NCBI RefSeq assembly: GCF_014596575.1
Contig: NZ_NASZ01000015.1
Coordinates: 1-64,000, forward strand
Direction: 5' to 3'
DNA: 64,000 bases
Source of the DNA: Flavobacterium pokkalii
GTDB lineage: Bacteria > Bacteroidota > Bacteroidia > Flavobacteriales > Flavobacteriaceae
The position numbers were made by a program, and so were the translations under genes. Under the pieces are notes generated by a model, which had not been told where the DNA came from, ran no database searches, and saw nothing but the letters and a program-made list of their open reading frames with translations. Position 1 is the first letter of the stretch, and each line of letters opens with the position of its first letter. Positions 1-8,745 of the stretch are shown piece after piece.

Positions 1-61
1 TAAAGCCTCGGTTCGTCGCCTTTAGCTTCGCTCCGTTCGGGCTAACGCCCTCGGGTCTTTG
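1..61. other. GC-rich intergenic block at the left edge
   Basis: This block is far richer in G and C than the rest of the window. It carries small self-complementary pieces such as GGGC-TAAC-GCCC and AGC-TTC-GCT. I see no tRNA fold and no open coding frame that continues into the window. The TAA at bases 1-3 could be the stop of a gene to the left, which cannot be tested here. Blocks of this look occur after genes in other flavobacterial genomes as far as I remember, so it may be a dispersed repeat or the tail of a structured RNA. Confidence 0.3.
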
Positions 62-97
62 AAAACCCTATCCAATTCGGATAGGGTTTTTGTTTTA
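62..97 (+). terminator. Intrinsic terminator
   Basis: A perfect 12-bp stem (AAAACCCTATCC, 62-73, with GGATAGGGTTTT, 79-90) has a 5-nt AATTC loop and ends in a T-rich tail. It would end a transcript entering from the left of the window. Confidence 0.8.
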
Positions 98-343
98 TAG
101 ATGTGTAGGAAGGATACTGGGAGGTGTTTTTTGGGGTATGGTTATGGCTTTATATTTTGTCTAATAATTAAACCTCAAGAAAGAAAGCAGAACAGTTTCG
201 AATGTTATTCCTAGAGTATTCAATGTTTTTCCTGCTTTTATGAATGCTGATTTTGATGTTTTGTACAGAACAGGATAGGGCAGGATGATCTTCTGTTGTT
301 AAATAAGTAGTTTTGATTTAATTAACCAATCAACTGTTTATTT
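98..343. other. Intergenic leader region of the pectate lyase gene
   Basis: No gene is visible. The sequence is AT-rich. A TAnnTTTG-type -7 box (TAGTTTTG, 308-315) lies 28 bp before the lyase ATG, but no TTG sits at the usual distance upstream, so the promoter is only a weak candidate. No operator-like palindrome was seen. Confidence 0.35.
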
Positions 344-3300
344 ATGAATTTTAAAACTTTACTTTTTAAACAAGTTCCTAAAAGTTTATTGCTTTGTGGT
401 CTTGTGCTAAGTTCTGTTAATGTGAAATCTCAAACACTAGCTTTTCCAGAAGCGCAAGGTTTTGGTAGATTTACAACAGGAGCCAGAGGAGCGGCGAATC
501 CTCAGATTTATTTCATAACTAATTTGAATGACAGTGGTCCCGGATCTTTTAGGGATGCTGTGAGTCAGGAAGGACGTTTCGTTATCTTTAAGGTAGGTGG
601 TATAGTCAACTTGTTAAGTCAGGTTGTAGTTGCTAAAAATACTACTATTGCAGGTCAAACAGCTCCGGGAGAAGGAATTGTTTTTTTAGGTCCAAGAGTT
701 ACATTTACAGGGGCAAGTAACACTATTGCCCGTTATTTACGTATTAGATATGGCGGTACTTCTCAAAATCAGGATGCATCTGGTTTAGCAAATGGGGCTA
801 ATATGATATTTGATCACATGACTTTTACCTGGGGAACAGATGAAGTTTTTTCTATCAATTGGGATAGCAAAGGTTTGAGTCCGGATAATATTACGATTCA
901 AAATTCAATAATAGGTCAGGGACTACATCGTCATAATCATTCGGCAAGTGGTTTGATTCAGCCTTCCGGGGGGAAAATTAGTTTAATAGGGAATTTGTAT
1001 ATAAGTAATAAAACCCGAAATCCTAAAGTAAAAGGGGTTAATGAATTTGTAAATAATGTAGTTTACAATTGGGGGAATTATGGGAACATATACGGACATA
1101 CTGAATCTGGTGAAGCCTATATTATGGGAGGTGATTCTGCGGGACAATCTGATGTGAACATTATCAATAATTATTTTATAGGAGGACCAAATACAAGTAC
1201 AACTACTTCTACACCATTTAACAGAGGAAATTCTAATTTTTATTTATACGGCTCAGGAAATTATTTTGATAATAATAGAAATGGTGTTTTAGACGGTAGT
1301 TTAGTTCCGCAGGATTTAACTGGTTATCCTACTGGAGATGCTGCAAGTATTTTATCGACACCTTATGATTATCCGATGAAAAACACAACGCTTTCCGCTT
1401 TAGATGCCTATAATAAAATTATACAAAGTGCCGGAGCATCTTACCCAAGAAGAGATCAGGTAGATAATTTAATGATTTCAGATTTGATGTCAAAAGGAAC
1501 GACGGGAACCTATGTTTATGTTCAAACAGATTTGACTAAACAATTTGGGTTTATAAATGGAGGTGCCGGTCATGTTTATGGTGCACCTTCTCCGGTTGAC
1601 ACCGATAATGATGGTATGCCGGATGCCTGGGAAGATGCTAACGGATTGGATAAAAGCAATCCAAGTGATGCATTAAAATATAGTAAATCTGCTCCAGAAT
1701 ATTTTAATATTGAAGTATATATTAATGGGTTGATTTATACAACGCCACCTGAATTTATTATCCCACCAACCGAAGTTACTTTTAATGCCAGCACAGTTGA
1801 ATTACCTACTCCATCGAGTAAAATAATTGTGACTTGGAAAGATAATTCAGACAACGAAACTAATTTTGTTGTTGAGCGTTCTACAGATGGAACTACATTT
1901 ACACAAGTAGCTCAGGTTACTGCCAATACAACAACTTATACAGATACAAATTTGACTCCTAATACTCAGTATTTTTACAGAGTAAAAGCAATGACAGGAA
2001 ATGATTCTTCCGGTTATAGCGATGTCAATTCGGTAACCACACCGGCTATTCCAACTGCACCGGCTAAAGCGGCCAATCCAACTCCTGCAAATGGATTTGA
2101 TTATGCTGAATTATCTGCTGGAAAGTTAACGCTAAAATGGACCGGAAGTTCTAATACAACGGTTTATACCATTTATTTAGGTACAGATGCATCGAGTTTG
2201 AATAAGGTAGCGGATGTTAATTACGCAGTAAGTCCATCTTACCAAGTTTCGAATTTAGTGTCAGGAACTAAATATTACTGGAGGGTGGATGCTACTAATG
2301 CTAAAGGTACTGCAACCGGAACAGTATGGAATTTTAGAACTATTGCTGAATTTCCTTCCGGGATGACAGGACATTGGCCTTTTAGAGAAGCAGCCGGAGA
2401 AGGTGATGATATTATTGATTTATCTGAATATGCTAATAATGGAAAATTAGATTCTGATTTTGATAATGCGAATGTAAAAATTGTAGGGAAAGCTAATAAC
2501 GCTTTGGATTTTTCGACTTCAAAGAATAATAGTTATATGGCTAGTATTCCAAATGCCGATCAAATTTATCTGAATAACAGTTCTTTTTCAATATCTTTTT
2601 GGATGAATGCGGCAGCTAATTTGATGCCAACAGGTACTTCTAGTACTTATTTATTATGCAAAGGATCTTTTACTAAAAATGCAACTACAGGTGCTACAGG
2701 AAAACGTTATAATGTTGAATTTAAAAGCAGTCAACTTCGTTTTGCAATTGATGATGATGTAACCAAAAAAGAATTGTCTGTATCGGCTACAGATTTCTTT
2801 AAAGGAAGTTGGGTACATGTGGTGATTATGCGTGATATTGCCGCTCATAAAATGCGTTTGTATCGTGACGGAACTCTTATTAGTGAAATTAGTGAAACAG
2901 GAGTTACAGGAATTGGCGAGCCAACAGATTTAATTTTAGGAAATATTGGAGAACTGGAATTGGAATCAGGAACAGCACCGGCTCCTTATAAAGGGAAGTT
3001 AGATGAATTGAAGATATTCAATTATGCACTTTCTGCTTCTGAGGTTGTTGAAATATATAATACCACAGTTATTAATGCTCCATCAAATGTTACTTATGAA
3101 GCAAATACTATTGCAACACCATCGGCTTCCAGTTCTGTTGTTTTAAACTGGAATGACAATTCTAATAATGAAGCTAATTTTGTAATTGAACGTTCAACGG
3201 ATGGAATTTCTTTTGAACAAATAGCAGAATTGGATGCTAATACCATCACTTATACAGATAATACTGTTGACCCAAATGCGAAATATTTTTATCGATTAGC

Positions 3301-3916
3301 AGCAACTAATAATACAGATGCTTCAAATTTTACGGATACTCTAGAATTGACAACACCGGTGGCTCCGGCTCCTGCAAAAGTGATAAATCCAAATCCTGCT
3401 GACGGATCTTATTTCTTAGAATTGCCGGTTGAAAATTTCAATTTAAGTTGGATCAGCAAAATTGATGCAACCAGATACACCGTTTATTTTGGTACTGATC
3501 CAAATAATCTTAGTCCGATTGGGGAAGTTTCTTATTCTGAGAATCCATCGTTTCAGTTGCCAACAACTTTAACTTCCAGAGTCTATTATTACTGGAGAGT
3601 TGATGCGACTAATGATTACGGAACTACTACGGGAGATGTTTGGAGTTTTAGAATCACAACCAATGAAATAGCGATTCATCCTAATCCGGTTAAGGAGCAA
3701 ATTAATATTAATATTCCATCGTATAATTCGCCTTATATCAATGCAACTTTAATTGATTCGAGCGGGAATATTATTTTTGATAAAACTTTAGAGAATAACG
3801 GAAACAGCAGAGGTAATTTTAAAGTTCATTTAATGGAGCGACAATTGCCGGGAGTTTATATCCTTCACGTGGTTGGGGAAGATTTAAATAATCATATTAA
3901 AGTACTTATTAACTAG
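344..3916 (+). CDS. Secreted PL1-type pectate lyase, multi-domain, T9SS sorting domain
   Basis: This is a probable secreted pectin-degrading enzyme. An N-terminal signal peptide (about residues 1-30) is followed by a parallel beta-helix polysaccharide lyase domain to about residue 400, with the family start FPEAQGFGRFTTGARG and the strand motif NTIARYLRIRYGG. A thrombospondin type 3-like calcium motif (DTDNDGMPDAWED, about residue 420) follows. Next come an FN3-like module and a second beta-sandwich module, a LamG-like domain (about 675-900), then a second copy of both modules. The C-terminus from about 1105 (IHPNPVKEQI) is a type A T9SS sorting domain, so the protein should cross the outer membrane by type IX secretion. 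The ATG at 344 gives the signal peptide. Lyase specificity is inferred from the family only. Confidence 0.85.
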   Translation: MNFKTLLFKQVPKSLLLCGLVLSSVNVKSQTLAFPEAQGFGRFTTGARGAANPQIYFITNLNDSGPGSFRDAVSQEGRFVIFKVGGIVNLLSQVVVAKNTTIAGQTAPGEGIVFLGPRVTFTGASNTIARYLRIRYGGTSQNQDASGLANGANMIFDHMTFTWGTDEVFSINWDSKGLSPDNITIQNSIIGQGLHRHNHSASGLIQPSGGKISLIGNLYISNKTRNPKVKGVNEFVNNVVYNWGNYGNIYGHTESGEAYIMGGDSAGQSDVNIINNYFIGGPNTSTTTSTPFNRGNSNFYLYGSGNYFDNNRNGVLDGSLVPQDLTGYPTGDAASILSTPYDYPMKNTTLSALDAYNKIIQSAGASYPRRDQVDNLMISDLMSKGTTGTYVYVQTDLTKQFGFINGGAGHVYGAPSPVDTDNDGMPDAWEDANGLDKSNPSDALKYSKSAPEYFNIEVYINGLIYTTPPEFIIPPTEVTFNASTVELPTPSSKIIVTWKDNSDNETNFVVERSTDGTTFTQVAQVTANTTTYTDTNLTPNTQYFYRVKAMTGNDSSGYSDVNSVTTPAIPTAPAKAANPTPANGFDYAELSAGKLTLKWTGSSNTTVYTIYLGTDASSLNKVADVNYAVSPSYQVSNLVSGTKYYWRVDATNAKGTATGTVWNFRTIAEFPSGMTGHWPFREAAGEGDDIIDLSEYANNGKLDSDFDNANVKIVGKANNALDFSTSKNNSYMASIPNADQIYLNNSSFSISFWMNAAANLMPTGTSSTYLLCKGSFTKNATTGATGKRYNVEFKSSQLRFAIDDDVTKKELSVSATDFFKGSWVHVVIMRDIAAHKMRLYRDGTLISEISETGVTGIGEPTDLILGNIGELELESGTAPAPYKGKLDELKIFNYALSASEVVEIYNTTVINAPSNVTYEANTIATPSASSSVVLNWNDNSNNEANFVIERSTDGISFEQIAELDANTITYTDNTVDPNAKYFYRLAATNNTDASNFTDTLELTTPVAPAPAKVINPNPADGSYFLELPVENFNLSWISKIDATRYTVYFGTDPNNLSPIGEVSYSENPSFQLPTTLTSRVYYYWRVDATNDYGTTTGDVWSFRITTNEIAIHPNPVKEQININIPSYNSPYINATLIDSSGNIIFDKTLENNGNSRGNFKVHLMERQLPGVYILHVVGEDLNNHIKVLIN

Positions 3917-3921
3917 GAAAG

Positions 3922-3950
3922 AAAAGAGCCATCAAACGATGGCTCTTTTT
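3922..3950. terminator. Bidirectional terminator between the lyase and AsmA-like genes
   Basis: A perfect 12-bp stem (3922-3933 with 3938-3949) has a 4-nt loop and runs of T on both strands. It sits between two convergent genes and probably serves both. Confidence 0.85.
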
Positions 3951-3960
3951 AGTTTTGCGC

Positions 3961-6708
3961 TTATTGAATGCTGTCTTTCGTTTCTTCTAAATCTTCTGTT
4001 TTTCGACCTACTTTAATTTTAGGATTGTCTTTATTTCCTGTGATAGTTAATGGAATTCCAAGAATTCCCAACGGAGGTAAGCCTAAACGCATTTTTAGAT
4101 TCAGTCGGCCGTCTAAGCTGGTAGTTCCTTCAATTCGGGGTCTGAATCCGGCAAATTTAAATTTGAAGCGTTCAATGGTAATAATATTATTTTTAACAGA
4201 GCTTTTAATATCTACCTGATTCAGTTCAGGATTTTTAATGCTTTCTTTGTCCGTTTTTTTAGCGACACTACTAAACATTTTCATTCCATACATTTTGACA
4301 TTTTTTATCGAAACCACTCCGTTTCCGGATAAAGAAGGCAAAACCGGCTCCATGTTTTGATTCAAACGTCCTTTAAGCGAATAGTCAAGTGAAATGATTC
4401 CTTGCGCTTTTTCGGCGGCACTGGCCATTTCTCTAAATATTTTTACTTCATTATAAGCACGTTTAATGTCAAATTCATTGGCTTTGATTTGATATTCAAA
4501 AAGCGCATTTTTAGGGTTGACGCTTTTGTAGGTCGCATTCATGGCAACGGTACAGCCAATTAAATCAAAACCTGTATTTTGCATACTGAGTAATCCGTTT
4601 TTCATTTTCAGACTTCCTTTGGCATTTTTAAGTGTTAATCCGTTAAAATCTACTTTTTGAGCATTGGCTCTGAAGCGTAAATCTAAATTTGGCGGAACCA
4701 CAATTACTCCTGTTTCCGTTGTGGTATTGGTGTTTTCTGTCGAAGTTTTGCTTTCTGTTTCAGGAGTTGCTACCGTAGTATTTGACATAAATTCATCCGC
4801 ATTGATGTATTTTGAACTTAATGAAAAAGAACCGTGTAAAACGCCGTCTTTGGCAGCAATAAAGTTAAATACATTTTGCAAATAGCCATTTAATTTAAAA
4901 TCCGACTGACCGTAAGAAGCCAGGAAGGTATTGAACAGCATCTTGTCGTTGTTGAATTTAAAAATCCCTTCACGGACTAAGAATTTTTTAGGCAAATATT
5001 CCGAAGCCAATTCGATGTTTTTGATTTCTAAAGTTCCGCTGTTTTTAAGTTTGGAATAGTTTCCTTTTTCGGCATCACTTTGTTTTCCTTTCAAGGCTAA
5101 ATCCGCTTTGATAAAACCATTAACTTCAAGTCCTTTTTGAGAAAAAACCTGATAGATTTTTCCAATATCTAAAGTCCCTTTGGCCTGAATATCATAAATA
5201 AGATTATCAAAATTACTAAGATTGGCTTTAACAAAAACCGGATTTCCTTCAAAGGTAAATTGAGCCGGTTGCAAAATTACTTTTAAATTGTCAAAAGTTC
5301 CTTTAGGATTAGAAACCGTTGAAACAACCGAAATATCAGTTATCGGATTTGGGTAATATTTTGTTTTTAAATAACCGCTGTTCAAATTGATTACGGCATT
5401 AGTTACAGGAAATAATCCATTTTTTTTATCAAATTTTCCTTTAGAAGTTCCGTCGGTAATTAGTGTTCCTTTGAGTTCTAAATCAGGAATTCCCAAAGCA
5501 CGATTCAATTTTTCCAAATCTATTTTGGATTGCAAAGCAGCATCAATGTTGAGTACTTCTGTTCCGGTGCTGTACAGTTTGGCCTTTAGTGTTTCCTTAT
5601 CGATGTTCAGTGAAAGATTTTTTAAATCAACAATTAATAAATCCGGATTTAATGAAGGTAATTCAGTTGAAAAATCAACGTTCAAATTACTTATCGTTGC
5701 CGGACTTTGGTTGTAATTAACGCTTCCGTCTTTTACTTTAAAATCCAAACTAAGATTTGGAGCAATATTTTGCGAAGCGATATATTTCCCTTTCAATGCT
5801 AAATTGAAATTGGTATTTCCGGTTAATTGTGTTTTATCCAGCCAGGTGATGAATTTTGGAGGAAAAGCAGTAAAAAAATCGTTTAGCTTACTGTTAGTTG
5901 TTTTTAAAAGAAAATCCATGTTGTAACCTTCTTTCAGGAAGTCAAATTTCCCTTTGAAATCAACTACTAAATTATTTATTTTTAAATCATTTTGTTGGAA
6001 AATAAACGAAAGCGAGTTAACATTAACTTTGGTAATTAACGAAGCATTCACTTTTTTATTCATCAAATAAGGTTCGTTGTCATACAGCAGATTTAATTTG
6101 GAAATTTGAGCTTTTGAAGACAAATCAAAAATGGCTTTGCTCAAATCGCCTTTTCCTAAATAGTTGAAGCCAAAAATATCAAAATGCAGTTTTGTTGATA
6201 AATCATCGTAAATAATTTTACTGTTATTGATTTCGATTTTTTCTAATTTCAACGAATTATCGCCGTCTTTTTCTGCTGTTTTGGTTTTTTCGGATTTGTA
6301 AACATTGTAATTGGCAAAACCTTCCTGATTAACTTTTACATTAATATCGGCTTCAGAAAGAAAAATTTTGTCGATGTTAACTGATTTTCCAAAAAGCAAA
6401 CTCGGTACATCAATACCAAAAGCAATTTCTTTGGCAGTAATTAATTTTTCGTTTTGAAACGGGGCCGAACCGTTCAGTTTGAAATTTTCCAAACTTACGG
6501 TCAATGACGGAAAATGATTGAAAAAAGAAACATTGGATTCCGAATAATCCAGTTTAGCATTCAGTTTTTGATTGGCTACTTTTTTTATTTCTGCATTTAT
6601 CTTGTCTGCAAAAACATAAGGGGCAATGAATAAAAAAGCCAATATACTGACCAATGCAATTCCTATATATTTTACTATTTTAAAAAATATAGCTTTTTTT
6701 TGAGACAT
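3961..6708 (-). CDS. AsmA-like inner-membrane/periplasmic protein
   Basis: A 915-residue member of the AsmA-like superfamily, proteins anchored in the inner membrane that reach into the periplasm and are implicated in lipid traffic to the outer membrane. One N-terminal membrane segment (about residues 10-32) precedes a long beta-rich periplasmic part with the usual start (NFKLNGSAPF) and a C-terminal AsmA_2-like region ending in GIPLTITGNKDNPKIKVGR. A run of Thr/Glu around residues 660-690 looks like a linker. I chose the ATG at 6708 (MSQKK) because the 55 upstream codons that are also open overlap miaE and lack a signal-like character. It follows miaE by 52 bp and may be cotranscribed. Confidence 0.75.
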   Translation of the reverse strand: MSQKKAIFFKIVKYIGIALVSILAFLFIAPYVFADKINAEIKKVANQKLNAKLDYSESNVSFFNHFPSLTVSLENFKLNGSAPFQNEKLITAKEIAFGIDVPSLLFGKSVNIDKIFLSEADINVKVNQEGFANYNVYKSEKTKTAEKDGDNSLKLEKIEINNSKIIYDDLSTKLHFDIFGFNYLGKGDLSKAIFDLSSKAQISKLNLLYDNEPYLMNKKVNASLITKVNVNSLSFIFQQNDLKINNLVVDFKGKFDFLKEGYNMDFLLKTTNSKLNDFFTAFPPKFITWLDKTQLTGNTNFNLALKGKYIASQNIAPNLSLDFKVKDGSVNYNQSPATISNLNVDFSTELPSLNPDLLIVDLKNLSLNIDKETLKAKLYSTGTEVLNIDAALQSKIDLEKLNRALGIPDLELKGTLITDGTSKGKFDKKNGLFPVTNAVINLNSGYLKTKYYPNPITDISVVSTVSNPKGTFDNLKVILQPAQFTFEGNPVFVKANLSNFDNLIYDIQAKGTLDIGKIYQVFSQKGLEVNGFIKADLALKGKQSDAEKGNYSKLKNSGTLEIKNIELASEYLPKKFLVREGIFKFNNDKMLFNTFLASYGQSDFKLNGYLQNVFNFIAAKDGVLHGSFSLSSKYINADEFMSNTTVATPETESKTSTENTNTTTETGVIVVPPNLDLRFRANAQKVDFNGLTLKNAKGSLKMKNGLLSMQNTGFDLIGCTVAMNATYKSVNPKNALFEYQIKANEFDIKRAYNEVKIFREMASAAEKAQGIISLDYSLKGRLNQNMEPVLPSLSGNGVVSIKNVKMYGMKMFSSVAKKTDKESIKNPELNQVDIKSSVKNNIITIERFKFKFAGFRPRIEGTTSLDGRLNLKMRLGLPPLGILGIPLTITGNKDNPKIKVGRKTEDLEETKDSIQ

Positions 6709-6760
6709 GATTTTGAGAGGTGTTTGTGAAAAAAATAGGAACGTGATTTTGTATATAATA

Positions 6761-7342
6761 TTATCCGTGAACGGTTTCGTTTTTGCCATAATTGACCATA
6801 ATGGATGTTTCATATTCAATCCATTCCTTCCAACGTTTGTCCACATCAACATTGTCGGCATATTTACGGGCAAAACCTAAAAAAGTGGTGTAATGATTGG
6901 CTTCACTAATCATTAAATCACGATAAAATTTAGATAATTTCGGATCTTTGATGTTTTCGGATAATACTTTAAAACGTTCGCAACTTCTGGCTTCAATCAT
7001 AGCTGAAAAAAGCAGTCGCTCACATAAAGCATCATTGCGGCTTCCGTCTTTTTTCATAAATTTAAAAAGTTCGTTTACGTAGCTGTCTTTGCGTTCACGA
7101 CCAAAAGTAAGTCCTCTTTCTTTAATCAGGTCGTGAACCATTTTAAAATGTTCCATTTCTTCCTGAGCAATAAGGATTAATTCGTTTACCAATTCTTCTT
7201 TTTCAGAGTTTTGGGTAATCAAACTGATGGCGTTTGAAGCTGCTTTTTGTTCGCACCAGGCATGATCGGTTAAAATTTCTTCGATATTAGTTTCTACGAT
7301 ATTTACCCATCTTGGGTCGGTGGCTAATTTTAATCCTAACAT
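6761..7342 (-). CDS. miaE: tRNA-(ms2io6A)-hydroxylase-type diiron protein
   Basis: 193 residues of the MiaE family, ferritin-like diiron enzymes that hydroxylate the isopentenyl side chain of ms2i6A at position 37 of tRNAs reading UNN codons. The iron-ligand motifs are visible: E-x-x-H in EEMEHF (about residue 80), E in EARSCERF, and ExxH in SEANHY. The length and start (MLGLKLATDPRWV) fit the family. A -7 box in reverse orientation (7361-7368, TAATTTTG on the minus strand) gives a leader of roughly 15-18 nt. Many flavobacteria carry this gene; substrate assignment is by homology only. Confidence 0.85.
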   Translation of the reverse strand: MLGLKLATDPRWVNIVETNIEEILTDHAWCEQKAASNAISLITQNSEKEELVNELILIAQEEMEHFKMVHDLIKERGLTFGRERKDSYVNELFKFMKKDGSRNDALCERLLFSAMIEARSCERFKVLSENIKDPKLSKFYRDLMISEANHYTTFLGFARKYADNVDVDKRWKEWIEYETSIMVNYGKNETVHG

Positions 7343-7446
7343 GATTTTATATTTAGGCTACAAAATTAAGTTTTTTGCTTCGTATTCTATTATATTTTCG
7401 ACCTTTGCTGTTATTTTACCGTTACTTTACCGCATTTTTACATTCA

Positions 7447-8691
7447 ATGAATCAGAACAGACACTTATTAATTATCGGATTTGTATGGCCAGAGCCAAAT
7501 TCTTCGGCAGCAGGTGGGAGAATGATGCAATTAATTTCATTATTTCAAAAACAGGGTTATGAAATTACTTTTGCGAGTCCGGCTCAGGATAGCGATTTTA
7601 TGGTTGATTTAAGTCGATTTGATGTTGTGAAGCAAACGATACATTTAAATTGTTCCAGTTTTGATGTCTTTGTCAAAGAATTGAATCCGTCAATTGTTTT
7701 GTTTGACCGATTTATGGTCGAAGAGCAATTTGGATGGCGTGTGGCCGAAAATTGTCCGGATGCTTTACGAATTTTAGATACCGAAGATTTGCATTGTTTG
7801 AGAACAGCCAGACAAAAAGCATTTAAGGAAAAGCGAATATTTGAAACTACAGATTTATTAGTTGAGGAAGTTGCTAAACGTGAAATTGCCAGTATTTTGC
7901 GTTGCGATTTGTCGTTGATGATTTCCGAATATGAAATGGAATTATTAGCAACTACTTTTAAAATAGATTCAGCTTTATTGTGTTATTTACCGCTTTTGTT
8001 AGAATTGAATGTAATTCCTGATTTGGAAAAATTGCCTTCTTTTGAGGAAAGGACAGATTTTGTTTTTATAGGTAATTTTCTCCATGAACCCAATTGGAAT
8101 GCGGTTCAGTATTTAAAAGAAACGATTTGGCCGCTAATAAAAAAGCAATTACCGGAAGCTGTTTTGAACGTTTATGGAGCTTATCCTTCGCAAAAAGTTT
8201 TGCAATTGCATAATTCCAAACAAGGGTTTTTGATTTTGGGTAGAGCTGAAAATGCTAATGAAGTTGTCGAAAATGCTCGAGTGGTTTTAGCACCTTTACG
8301 TTTTGGTGCAGGAATAAAGGGTAAATTATTGGAAGCCATGCAATGTGGAACGCCATCTGTTACAACTTCGATTGGAGCCGAATCAATGCAAGGAGGTTTG
8401 AATTGGAATGGTTTTGTAGAAGATACGCCGGAATTTTTCGCTGAAAAAGCGGTTCAATTATATCAGGATAAAGACCTTTGGTTACAGGCTCAAAAAAATG
8501 GTCTGGAAATAATCAAGCAACGTTATTTGAGAGTTTTATATGAAGATGGTTTTGCTACGCAAATTGAGTTTTTAGTTTCGAATATCAAGCAGCATCGTTT
8601 AAATAATTTTATGGGAGAGTTGTTGCAACATCATACTTTAAGAAGTACCAAGTATATGTCGAAATGGATTGAGGAGAAGAATAAAGTATAA
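7447..8691 (+). CDS. GT4-type glycosyltransferase
   Basis: A 414-residue GT-B fold glycosyltransferase with a Glyco_trans_1-type C-terminal half. The nucleotide-sugar binding region shows FIGNFLHEPNWNAVQYL, then the loop VLAPLRFGAGIKGKLLEAMQCGTPSVTT, where the Glu of KLLEAM is the family's conserved acidic residue. The N-terminal half (GFVWPEPNSSAAGGRMMQLI) fits the acceptor-binding domain. ATG at 7447 is preferred over an upstream start that would add 24 hydrophobic residues. It stands alone between divergent and convergent neighbours, so its product cannot be deduced from context. Confidence 0.75.
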   Translation: MNQNRHLLIIGFVWPEPNSSAAGGRMMQLISLFQKQGYEITFASPAQDSDFMVDLSRFDVVKQTIHLNCSSFDVFVKELNPSIVLFDRFMVEEQFGWRVAENCPDALRILDTEDLHCLRTARQKAFKEKRIFETTDLLVEEVAKREIASILRCDLSLMISEYEMELLATTFKIDSALLCYLPLLLELNVIPDLEKLPSFEERTDFVFIGNFLHEPNWNAVQYLKETIWPLIKKQLPEAVLNVYGAYPSQKVLQLHNSKQGFLILGRAENANEVVENARVVLAPLRFGAGIKGKLLEAMQCGTPSVTTSIGAESMQGGLNWNGFVEDTPEFFAEKAVQLYQDKDLWLQAQKNGLEIIKQRYLRVLYEDGFATQIEFLVSNIKQHRLNNFMGELLQHHTLRSTKYMSKWIEEKNKV

Positions 8692-8726
8692 AAAAAGCCG
8701 TTTTGATTTTTCAAAACGGCTTTTTT
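8691..8726. terminator. Bidirectional terminator, 16-bp perfect stem
   Basis: 8691-8706 pairs perfectly with 8711-8726 around a TTTT loop, with A and T runs at both ends. It serves the glycosyltransferase gene on + and pdhC on -. The left arm starts inside the glycosyltransferase stop codon. Confidence 0.88.
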
Positions 8727-8745
8727 AAGTATTTAAAATGAGTGT

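Noticed and set aside
6709..6873. N-terminal extension of the AsmA-like protein
   Set aside because: The 55 extra codons overlap miaE and precede a good signal-anchor start at 6708.
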